Assembly: GCA_937967725.1 (NCBI GenBank)
Contig: CALBSY010000275.1
Location: 1 to 5,413, forward strand
Direction of reading: 5' to 3'
From: an uncultured Alphaproteobacteria bacterium
Lineage (GTDB): Bacteria; Pseudomonadota; Alphaproteobacteria; Caulobacterales; Aquidulcibacteraceae
Length of the DNA: 5,413 nucleotides
Each line of letters opens with the position of its first letter. Within the stretch, counting starts at the first letter, position 1. Positions 1 to 5,350 of this stretch are shown piece by piece. Position numbers and translations under genes: made by a program. The notes under the pieces are model-generated. The model did not search any database. It was not told the DNA's origin and saw only the letters and a list, made by a program, of their open reading frames with translations.

Positions 1-256
1 TCATCATGGTGGCGTGACGCTTGGTCCAGCACTCGCCGATATTGGGACAGGCCGCCTCTTCGCAAACCGTGTGCAGACCGTGCTGTTTCACGATGGCGCG
101 GGTCTTGAGGTATTCGGGCGAACCCGGCGCCTTCACCCGGATCCAGTCGGGCTTGCGCGGAGAGACATGGCCGCGCCGCGCCCGCTTCTCTGGGTGGCGC
201 GGGCGAGTTTCCCGGTCCTTTTCGTCTTTGGGGCGCAAATCGATCAGCGTCGGCAC
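1..256 (-). CDS. lipA: Lipoyl synthase, N-terminal part (3' end beyond left edge)
   Basis: LipA is a radical-SAM enzyme that inserts two sulfur atoms into the protein-bound octanoyl group of E2 and GcvH proteins, the last step of lipoate synthesis in the cytoplasm. The 85 codons present read RKPDWIRVKAPGSPEY near residues 34-49, then HTVCEEAACPNIGECW near 62-77. That gives the family's C-x4-C-x5-C set (C65, C70, C76), which ligates the auxiliary [4Fe-4S] cluster sacrificed as sulfur donor. The radical-SAM CxxxCxxC motif lies outside the window. I chose GTG at 256 because it leaves about 33 residues before RKPDW, as remembered for alphaproteobacterial LipA. An in-frame GTG at 343 would add 29 residues. 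Neither start has an ideal ribosome site: GGGAGG (271-276) is 14 nt from GTG 256. The gene runs divergently from the acyl-activating enzyme. Family assignment is near certain; the start is uncertain. Confidence 0.95.
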   Translation of the reverse strand, partial: MPTLIDLRPKDEKDRETRPRHPEKRARRGHVSPRKPDWIRVKAPGSPEYLKTRAIVKQHGLHTVCEEAACPNIGECWTKRHATMM

Positions 257-373
257 GGGTTTAACATGAGCCTCCCAGCCATGGGCCGCAACGGCCCGGA
301 CGGATTCCTGCCTTGCACGCCAATCAGTTAATGGGCTCGTCACTTGCCCGGTCCCAACGGCGCGGCTAGTTTC

Positions 374-401
374 TGTTACAGCCGTGAAACAATAATCACG
401 G
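374..401. promoter_or_regulatory. Overlapping inverted repeats in the lipA / acyl-synthetase divergent region
   Basis: Two dyads share bases between the divergent genes. The first is TGTTACA (374-380), a 4-base spacer, then TGAAACA (385-391), with one mismatch between arms. The second is a perfect 6-base pair, CCGTGA (382-387) and TCACGG (396-401), separated by an AT-rich 8-base spacer. A weak plus-strand -10-like TAATCA (393-398) lies inside, 17 bases after a poor -35-like TTTCTG (370-375), so a bound repressor could cover that promoter. The second repeat has CRP-like half-sites but an 8-base rather than 6-base spacer. Operator function is inferred; no regulator is identified. The rest of the region (257-459) shows no convincing gene apart from a possible lipA extension to 343. 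Confidence 0.4.
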
Positions 402-443
402 GTTGGAGCAAGTCCACGGCCGCTCGGTTGAGAGCCGGGACGC

Positions 444-449
444 AGGAGG
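444..449 (+). promoter_or_regulatory. Shine-Dalgarno site for the acyl-activating enzyme
   Basis: AGGAGG sits 10 bases before ATG 460, a strong match to the 16S anti-SD sequence at acceptable spacing. It decides the start in favour of ATG 460 over the in-frame TTG at 403, whose 19-residue extension has no family resemblance. Confidence 0.75.
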
Positions 450-459
450 CAGTCGTTCC

Positions 460-2028
460 ATGACAAATCGTCCGTTCGAGTTGGCGCGCACTCGCGTCAC
501 CTTGTTCGAGGCCTTGCTGCGGGCGCGTGACGCCGCAGGCGGCAAGACGCCGATCCTGGAAGACCACGAGCGCAAGGTGCTGACGTACGATGACATCGTG
601 CGCGCCGCCTTCGCGCTCGGCGGCAAGCTCGATACGCTGATCAAGAAACGCGAGACCGCGGGCATCATGCTGCCGACCGGCGTCGGCGCGACGGTGACGT
701 TCTTCGCGCTACACGCGATCGGACGCACGCCCGCGATGCTCAACTTCACCGCCGGCGCCATGAATTTGAAGGCCGCGTGCCAAGCGGCGAACGTTCGCAA
801 GATTCTCACTTCGAAGCGCTTTATCAAACTCGCCAAGCTTGAAGCGCTGGAGGCAGAGCTCTCGAAGTTCGCGAAGCTCATCTATCTCGAGGACGTCCGC
901 AAAACGATCGACTTCGGCGATAAGATCATCGCGCTGGTGAAAGGCTTCTCGCCCCGCACGTTCGCGGCTAAAGCCAATCCGGACGACACCGCCGTCATCT
1001 TGTTTACGTCGGGCTCCTACGGCACGCCGAAGGGTGCGGTGCTTAGCCACGCCAATTTAGTCGCCAACGCCGAACAGGGCCACGCGCATGTGCCGTTTGA
1101 GCCGGACTGGAGTTTCTTCTCGCCGCTGCCGATGTTCCACTGCTTCGGCTTGCTGGGCGGCGTTCTGCTGCCGCTGTTCACCGGCCACAAGACTTTCCTC
1201 TTCCCCTCCCCGCTCGCGGTGAAGGAAATCCCAAAACTGGTGAAGGACACCGGCGCCAATGTGTTCTTCGCCACAGACACCTTCGCACAACAATACGCGC
1301 GCAATGCCGACGACGACGATTTGAAGTGCATTCGGCTCATGGTGTTAGGCGCAGAGCGCGTGAAGCCGGAGACGCGCGAGATTTACATGAAGCGGTTCGG
1401 CGTCGAACTGCTTGAGGGCTATGGTGCAACGGAGGCCTCGCCGCTGATCTCGGTCAATATACCCGCCACCAATCGCCACGGCACCGTTGGCCAGTTCGTA
1501 CCCGGCATCGAATGGCGGCTGGAGCCCATTCCCGGGATTGAAGGCGGTCAGCGCCTCTATGTGCGCGGGCCGAACGTGATGCGCGGCTATCTCGACCCGA
1601 CCAAGCCGTTCGGCATCGATCTCTTGCCTCAAGGTTGGCACGACACTGGCGATGTCGTCGACGTCGATGAGGACGGGTTCATCCGCATCCTCGGCCGCGT
1701 GAAGCGTTTCGCCAAGATCGGCGGCGAGATGGTGTCATTGAACGCTGTCGAGGGTTATGCGCAGGCGGCGTGGCCGGATCACACCCACGCCGCCGTCGCC
1801 ATACCCGACACGCGCAAGGGTGAGCGCATCATCCTGTTCACCGATCACAAGGACGCCGCCACCGAACAACTGGCGGAGTGGTGCAAGGCGAACGGCGCCA
1901 GCGAGTTGGCCCTGCCGAAACGCATCGTCGTGATTGATGACATCCCGCTCCTGGGAACAGGTAAGACTGACTACGTCGCGCTGCAGCGTATGGCGACGGA
2001 GCGCTTCGCGGAGCAGAAAGCGGCTTAG
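460..2028 (+). CDS. Stand-alone Aas-type long-chain acyl-ACP/acyl-CoA synthetase (AMP-binding, ANL superfamily)
   Basis: ANL enzymes activate a fatty acid with ATP to acyl-AMP and transfer it to CoA or the phosphopantetheine of ACP. All core motifs are present in the 522 residues: the phosphate-binding loop FTSGSYGTPKG (182-192), YGATEASP (321-328), TGD with adenylate-ribose-binding D398, GRVKRFAKIGGEM (412-424), and PLLGTGKTDY with the catalytic lysine K502. From LFEALL through PAMLN(F/Y)TAG, PSPL, the YGATE region and the C-terminal GTGK segment it follows the synthetase half of E. coli Aas as I remember it. Full-length Aas has an N-terminal glycerophospholipid acyltransferase, and some alphaproteobacterial forms also an LplT-like transporter; neither is present here. 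Likely roles are recycling of free or lysophospholipid-derived fatty acids by charging ACP or CoA. I cannot tell the acceptor from sequence. It is divergent from lipA, and its stop overlaps that of the downstream small gene by 4 bases, tail to tail. Family is sure; chain length and acceptor are not. Confidence 0.93.
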   Translation: MTNRPFELARTRVTLFEALLRARDAAGGKTPILEDHERKVLTYDDIVRAAFALGGKLDTLIKKRETAGIMLPTGVGATVTFFALHAIGRTPAMLNFTAGAMNLKAACQAANVRKILTSKRFIKLAKLEALEAELSKFAKLIYLEDVRKTIDFGDKIIALVKGFSPRTFAAKANPDDTAVILFTSGSYGTPKGAVLSHANLVANAEQGHAHVPFEPDWSFFSPLPMFHCFGLLGGVLLPLFTGHKTFLFPSPLAVKEIPKLVKDTGANVFFATDTFAQQYARNADDDDLKCIRLMVLGAERVKPETREIYMKRFGVELLEGYGATEASPLISVNIPATNRHGTVGQFVPGIEWRLEPIPGIEGGQRLYVRGPNVMRGYLDPTKPFGIDLLPQGWHDTGDVVDVDEDGFIRILGRVKRFAKIGGEMVSLNAVEGYAQAAWPDHTHAAVAIPDTRKGERIILFTDHKDAATEQLAEWCKANGASELALPKRIVVIDDIPLLGTGKTDYVALQRMATERFAEQKAA

Positions 2029-2252
2029 TTCCGCTTCTTGAATGCTGCACGGCATAATGCGCCGACTAGCGCAATTGCTAGTAGCAGGCCAACAAATAGC
2101 GCGTAAACACCAGCAATGCGAAGCGTGACTTCTACCGGATCGGTTGCTTCTATTCCGCGAGAGGCGGCTAGAAGGACGGCCACGCCAGTCATTGGAATGG
2201 CGCCCAGAAGAGCGACAATCGCCGTCTTCACAAGTTGATCCGGGTGAAGCAT
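2025..2252 (-). CDS. Small two-helix membrane protein translationally coupled to lpdA
   Basis: This is a 75-residue protein I do not recognise. Two hydrophobic segments, about residues 8-30 and 46-68, flank a short polar loop (SRGIEATDPVEVT, 31-43), and the chain ends in a basic KKRN tail, consistent with an inner-membrane hairpin. Its ATG overlaps the lpdA stop in the arrangement TAATG, which suggests translational coupling and shared transcription. I see no strong separate ribosome site. The minus-strand stop at 2025-2027 overlaps the plus-strand synthetase stop at 2026-2028. Third-codon GC is about half (37 of 75 by my count) and CTA leucine codons recur, visibly unlike the GC-rich third positions of lpdA. 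That fits recent acquisition or weak codon selection, and also leaves room for it not being a gene. The alternating hydrophobic pattern and exact coupling favour a gene. Confidence 0.68.
   Translation of the reverse strand: MLHPDQLVKTAIVALLGAIPMTGVAVLLAASRGIEATDPVEVTLRIAGVYALFVGLLLAIALVGALCRAAFKKRN
2065..2082. repeat. Short perfect inverted repeat near the convergent 3' ends
   Basis: ACTAGC (2065-2070) and GCTAGT (2077-2082) are perfectly complementary around a 6-base loop. The element lies inside the 3' part of the small membrane gene and 37 bases past the synthetase stop on the plus strand. No T-run follows on either strand, so an intrinsic terminator is not supported. It is the only obvious hairpin near this convergent junction. 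Confidence 0.25.
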
Positions 2253-3658
2253 TACACGTGAATCACCCGCCCGTACGCATCGAGCACCGCTTCGTGCATC
2301 ATTTCCGATAGCGTCGGGTGCGGGAACACCGTTTCCATCAATTCGTGTTCGGTGACTTCGGCCTGCATGGCGATGGCGTAGCCCTGGATCAGTTCGGTCA
2401 CTTCGGCGCCGACCATGTGCGCGCCCAACAGTTCGCCGGTCTTCTTGTCGAAGATCACTTTGACCATGCCCTGGTCTTCGCCCAGTGCGACCGCCTTGCC
2501 GTTGCCGACGAACGGGAACTTGCCGACGCGCACTTCGCGCCCCTGCTCTTTCGCCTTCGCTTCGGTGAGGCCCACGCTGGCGACCTGCGGATGGGCGTAG
2601 GTGCAACCGGGAATGCGCTCCTTGATCATCGGCTGCACGTGCTCGCCGGCGATGGCTTCGACGCAGATGATGCCCTCATGGCTGGCCTTGTGCGCGAGCC
2701 ACGGCGGGCCGGTGACGTCGCCGATGGCGTAGAGGCCGGCGACGCCCGTCTTGCCGTAGCCGTCGGTGCCGATGTGGCCGCGCTCGACTTTCGCGCCGAG
2801 CGCTTCGAGCCCCAGCCCTTCGACATTGCCGGTAATGCCGACAGCGACGATGGCGTGCGATGCGGTGAGCGTCTCCTCCTTGCCTTTTGCTGACACGATC
2901 GCTTCGACGCCGTTCGCATTGGCCTTGAGGGATTTCGCCTCGGTCGAAGTCAGCAGCTTCAGCCCTTCCTTTTCGAAGCGCTTCTTGGCGAAAGCGGAAA
3001 TTTCTTCGTCTTCGACCGGTAGGATGCGGTCGAGCAATTCGACCACCGTCACCTTCACGCCGAAGGCGGCGTAGAAGCTGGCGAACTCAATTCCGATGGC
3101 GCCGGAGCCGAACACGAGAAGGCTCTCGGGCCATTCCGGCGGCGCCATCGCGTCGCGATAGGTCCAGATGCGCTTGCCATCGGCCTTCAGGCCGGCTGCA
3201 GGAATTTCGCGCGCCCGCGCGCCAGTGGCGACGATGACGTGCTTGGCCTCGTAGTTCGTGTCTTTGCCGTCGCTCTTCACGATCACTTTCGGGGCAGCGC
3301 TCCCCTTCTCCAGCCGTGCCTCCCCCAAGATCACGTCGATATTGTTCTTCTTCATCAGCATGGTGACGCCTTTTTCCATGCGTCCAGCAACGTTGCGTGA
3401 GCGCTTCACCACGGCGTCGGCGTCGAACTTCAGACCATCGGCCGAAAGCCCATAATCCTTGGCGTGCTGGAAGTTGCGATAGATCTCCGCCGACCGCAGC
3501 AGCGCCTTGGTGGGGATGCAGCCCCAGTTGAGACAGATGCCGCCGAGCTTGTCGCGCTCGACGATGGCGGTCTTCATGCCAAGCTGCGAAGCGCGGATCG
3601 CGGTCACGTAGCCGCCGGGCCCGGAACCGATGACGATGACGTCGTAGGGAATGCTCAT
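2252..3658 (-). CDS. lpdA: Dihydrolipoamide dehydrogenase (E3), probably of the pyruvate dehydrogenase complex
   Basis: E3 is a homodimeric cytoplasmic flavoprotein that reoxidises dihydrolipoyl arms of E2 and passes electrons through FAD to NAD+. The 468 residues match the usual length. Visible in order: FAD-binding VIGSGPGG (9-16 region), redox-active disulfide C42-LNWG-C47 within GGICLNWGCIPTK, NAD-binding VFGSGAIGIEFA (182-193), the second FAD motif YAIGDV (310-315), and the dimer-interface catalytic stretch FPHPTLSE with H447 and E452. The residue two before the catalytic His is F rather than the His of the HAHPTLHE form; I remember the FPHPTLSE form from other alphaproteobacteria. GELLGAHMVGAEVTELIQGY fits the PDH-associated alphaproteobacterial type. 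Start ATG 3658 gives the standard MSxxYDVIVIGSGPGG beginning, but no good Shine-Dalgarno precedes it; a hairpin abuts the ATG instead. The stop overlaps the next gene's start. No E1/E2 genes are visible here. Confidence 0.97.
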   Translation of the reverse strand: MSIPYDVIVIGSGPGGYVTAIRASQLGMKTAIVERDKLGGICLNWGCIPTKALLRSAEIYRNFQHAKDYGLSADGLKFDADAVVKRSRNVAGRMEKGVTMLMKKNNIDVILGEARLEKGSAAPKVIVKSDGKDTNYEAKHVIVATGARAREIPAAGLKADGKRIWTYRDAMAPPEWPESLLVFGSGAIGIEFASFYAAFGVKVTVVELLDRILPVEDEEISAFAKKRFEKEGLKLLTSTEAKSLKANANGVEAIVSAKGKEETLTASHAIVAVGITGNVEGLGLEALGAKVERGHIGTDGYGKTGVAGLYAIGDVTGPPWLAHKASHEGIICVEAIAGEHVQPMIKERIPGCTYAHPQVASVGLTEAKAKEQGREVRVGKFPFVGNGKAVALGEDQGMVKVIFDKKTGELLGAHMVGAEVTELIQGYAIAMQAEVTEHELMETVFPHPTLSEMMHEAVLDAYGRVIHV

Positions 3659-3677
3659 GGGCTGTACTTAGCAGCCC
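3659..3677 (-). promoter_or_regulatory. Inverted repeat abutting the lpdA start codon
   Basis: Read on the minus strand, GGGCTG (3677-3672), a 7-base loop and CAGCCC (3664-3659) form a perfect 6-bp stem that ends on the base directly before the lpdA ATG. As DNA it could be an operator; as RNA it would occupy the ribosome landing zone, where no Shine-Dalgarno sequence is visible. TAAGTA in the loop could serve as a poor -10 element and would imply an almost leaderless transcript. Function is inferred; the dyad itself is directly seen. Confidence 0.4.
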
Positions 3678-3693
3678 AGCAGGGAACGTGAAG

Positions 3694-3726
3694 GCGGGGA
3701 TTTGCGATGCTGCGATGCAATCCCGC
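3694..3726 (-). terminator. Terminator-like hairpin just after the marC-family gene
   Basis: The arms GCGGGG-ATT-T-GC (3694-3705) and GC-AAT-CCCGC (3717-3726) pair over 10 bp with one bulged base at each of two points. The stem begins within the stop codon of the upstream gene. The stem and loop carry a tandem 8-base direct repeat, TGCGATGC twice (3703-3718). There is no clear T-run after it on the minus strand (CTTCACG follows), so it may be a weak intrinsic terminator, a 3'-end stabiliser or an operator for lpdA. Confidence 0.35.
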
Positions 3727-4367
3727 TAGGCGAGGCCGAACACGTTCTTGATGCCGTCCACCACGAACTGCGCGGCCAGCGCGGCGAGCAGGATGCCGAA
3801 CACGCGCGTCAGCATGTTGCCCACGGTCGGCCCCATGACGCGCGCTATCGGGCCGGCGGCGAGGAAGGCGATCAGACACAGCGCAAGATTGGCCCCTGCC
3901 CCCAGCAGCACCATGGCGCGGCTGGGCAAATCTGGGTGTTCGCTAAAGAACAGCATAATGGAGGCAATTGCTCCAGGACCGGCGATCAACGGGATGGCGA
4001 GCGGAAACACCGAGATGTCGTCCTGGGTGCCGGGATGCTGCGCCTGTTTGGCGGCGACCTCTTCGGCCCGCTCGTCACGCCTTTCCGAGCGTTTCTCGAA
4101 CAGCATGTCGACCGCGATAAGGAACAGCAACAGGCCGCCAGCGATGCGGAACGCGTCGATCGAGACGTGAATCTGCGCCAACAGCCAAGCCCCGCCAAAA
4201 GCGAAGGCGAGCAGGATAGCCGTGGCGATCACGATCGCCTTGATCGCCATCTGCCGGCGCCACTCTGGCGTCATCCCCGCGGTCATGGTCGTAAACATCG
4301 GCGCCATCGCCACCGGATCGATGGCGACGAAGAACGTAACGAACGACGCGAGCAGCAGAGACAGCAT
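3726..4367 (-). CDS. MarC family (UPF0056) integral membrane protein
   Basis: A 213-residue protein close to the usual MarC-family length of roughly 200-220, with six hydrophobic segments at about 2-25, 41-64, 71-90, 118-141, 150-173 and 188-206. Family signatures are the N-terminal IDPVAMAPMF (16-25) and IPLIAGPGAIAS (125-136). The polar, charged loop 91-117 between helices 3 and 4 is also typical. Members are inner-membrane proteins of unknown substrate; the original link of E. coli MarC to multiple antibiotic resistance was not upheld, so no resistance role should be inferred. I chose ATG 4367 because AAGGAG lies 5 bases upstream; the adjacent in-frame TTG at 4370 would be only 2 bases from that site. 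It is 67 bp upstream of lpdA on the same strand, with a terminator-like hairpin between, so separate transcription is likely. It is divergent from the response regulator. Confidence 0.92.
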   Translation of the reverse strand: MLSLLLASFVTFFVAIDPVAMAPMFTTMTAGMTPEWRRQMAIKAIVIATAILLAFAFGGAWLLAQIHVSIDAFRIAGGLLLFLIAVDMLFEKRSERRDERAEEVAAKQAQHPGTQDDISVFPLAIPLIAGPGAIASIMLFFSEHPDLPSRAMVLLGAGANLALCLIAFLAAGPIARVMGPTVGNMLTRVFGILLAALAAQFVVDGIKNVFGLA

Positions 4368-4372
4368 CAACG

Positions 4373-4378
4373 CTCCTT
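4373..4378 (-). promoter_or_regulatory. Shine-Dalgarno site of the MarC-family gene
   Basis: AAGGAG on the minus strand is 5 bases from ATG 4367 and decides between that ATG and the immediately preceding TTG codon. Confidence 0.75.
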
Positions 4379-4468
4379 AACCGATTCACTGCTTGTTTAC
4401 GCTTGGAACGGGGTTTGACTTACCAAAAAAATTAAAGGTCGGACGCTACCTTGAGCGCCGGTGGCGGC
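4379..4468. promoter_or_regulatory. Divergent promoter region between the MarC-family gene and response regulator
   Basis: This short gap is clearly more AT-rich than its flanks. On the plus strand TTGACT (4415-4420) is a good -35 match, followed by a run of seven A (4425-4431) and TTAA (4432-4435), but no convincing -10 lies 16-18 bases downstream. A GATTC (GANTC, the CcrM methylation target in many alphaproteobacteria) is at 4383-4387. No clear dyad is visible. Both genes must be transcribed from here or nearby; exact promoters cannot be assigned by eye. Confidence 0.4.
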
Positions 4469-5350
4469 ATGGGCGACGATACAGCCCACAATCCCCTGAC
4501 CGTCCTGGTCGTGGACGACCAGCCTTTCCAGAGGCGCCTGGTGGGCGAAACGCTGCGCGCCGCTGGGCGGGTGCGCGTCAACTACGGCGAGAGAGTTAGT
4601 CAGGTCATTGCCTCGCTGATCTACTTTTTGCCCGACATGATGGTTGTCGACTGGGATGTCGACGGCGGCAAAGGCTTGGACCTGGTCCTGCGCATTCGCG
4701 CCGGAGAAGCGGGCGAAGAGTTCAAGGCTCTACCCATCATCATGGTTACGGCGCGGAACAGGCAAAGCGACATCGAACGGGCGCGCAGTGCTGGCGTCGA
4801 CGAGTTTGTGGTTCGTCCCTTCTCCACCGCAACGATGGTGGCCCGAGTGATGGAAGTGCGGGCGCGACCGCGTGAGTTTGTTGAGACCGCCACTTATTCC
4901 GGCCCGTGCCGCCGGCGGCGCAGGGACGCCGATTACAATGGTCCGCGGCGCCGGCTGATGGACGCTGTCGAAGACAACGCCGATGCGCCAGACGTGCAGA
5001 TTCGCAAGGGACTGGCGCGGATGTACGTCGAGAAAATTGCCGAGCAACTGAAGGTGCTGGAGCCCGGAGCGCCAGCCCGCGAGCTTTGCCTTACTTGCGG
5101 GCAGTTGAACGCGCTTGCAGACGACATGCAGGACCCGCTGCTTGTTGCGGCGACCGCTTCGCTCTTCAGCTATGTGAAGGGCGTCGGCGCGGAAGCGACG
5201 ATCAATAACGCCGTGGTGCAGGCGCACCTCGACGCAATTCTGCAACTGGCTGAGCTCCCAAATTTCGAGATCGAGCTGCGCCGGACGGTGACGCAGGAGC
5301 TATCCGCCCTGGTCGCCAAAAAGCTGCGCAAAGCCGGCGCAGCAGCCTAA
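4469..5350 (+). CDS. Response regulator: receiver domain plus uncharacterised helical C-terminal region
   Basis: From ATG 4469 the protein has 293 residues. Residues about 10-130 form a CheY-like receiver: acidic pair D16-D17 (VVDDQPFQ), phospho-acceptor D61 in MMVVDWDVD, T94 in IIMVTA, and the FVVRPFS turn where R116 stands at the usual invariant lysine. A basic linker follows (about 131-163) with two GP-x-RRR-like motifs (GPCRRRRR, GPRRR), seen in other alphaproteobacterial regulators. Residues about 175-293 look all-helical and hydrophilic, match no DNA-binding, GGDEF, EAL or kinase output domain I can recognise, and contain a CLTC pair (C207, C210). It presumably takes phosphate from a histidine kinase not in this window and signals through protein contacts. 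An in-frame TTG at 4451 would add six residues; neither start has a good Shine-Dalgarno site. The stop overlaps a minus-strand stop. Confidence 0.88.
   Translation: MGDDTAHNPLTVLVVDDQPFQRRLVGETLRAAGRVRVNYGERVSQVIASLIYFLPDMMVVDWDVDGGKGLDLVLRIRAGEAGEEFKALPIIMVTARNRQSDIERARSAGVDEFVVRPFSTATMVARVMEVRARPREFVETATYSGPCRRRRRDADYNGPRRRLMDAVEDNADAPDVQIRKGLARMYVEKIAEQLKVLEPGAPARELCLTCGQLNALADDMQDPLLVAATASLFSYVKGVGAEATINNAVVQAHLDAILQLAELPNFEIELRRTVTQELSALVAKKLRKAGAAA

Noticed and set aside
382..401. CRP/FNR-type site CCGTGA...TCACGG
   Set aside because: GTGA and TCAC half-sites are separated by 8 bases instead of 6, so it does not fit the canonical spacing; kept only as an unassigned inverted repeat.
403..459. 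TTG-initiated 19-codon extension of the acyl-activating enzyme
   Set aside because: AGGAGG at 444-449 is correctly placed for ATG 460, and the added residues lack resemblance to the family N-terminus.
2253..2606. N-terminal extension of the small membrane protein frame into the lpdA coding region
   Set aside because: The residues are arginine/glycine-rich frame-shadow sequence antiparallel to nothing recognisable, wholly inside well-supported lpdA; the ATG at 2252 is the sensible start.
2318..2893. 191-codon open frame on the plus strand opposite lpdA
   Set aside because: It lies fully antisense to a certain gene, its His/Asp/Phe-rich composition is typical of a GC-rich antisense shadow, and it has no recognisable motif.
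3726..4367. Antibiotic-resistance or amino-acid exporter label for the MarC-family gene
   Set aside because: The resistance role of MarC was not upheld and no substrate is known, so only the family name is given.
3702..4418. 238-codon open frame on the plus strand opposite the MarC-family gene
   Set aside because: Its composition (Arg, His, Gln and Asp runs) is that of the antisense of a hydrophobic membrane-protein gene; no domain or ribosome site is seen.
4420..4435. CtrA-like site TTAC...TTAA upstream of the response regulator
   Set aside because: Spacing is 8 rather than 7 bases and one half-site is mismatched; in an A-rich stretch this is weak.
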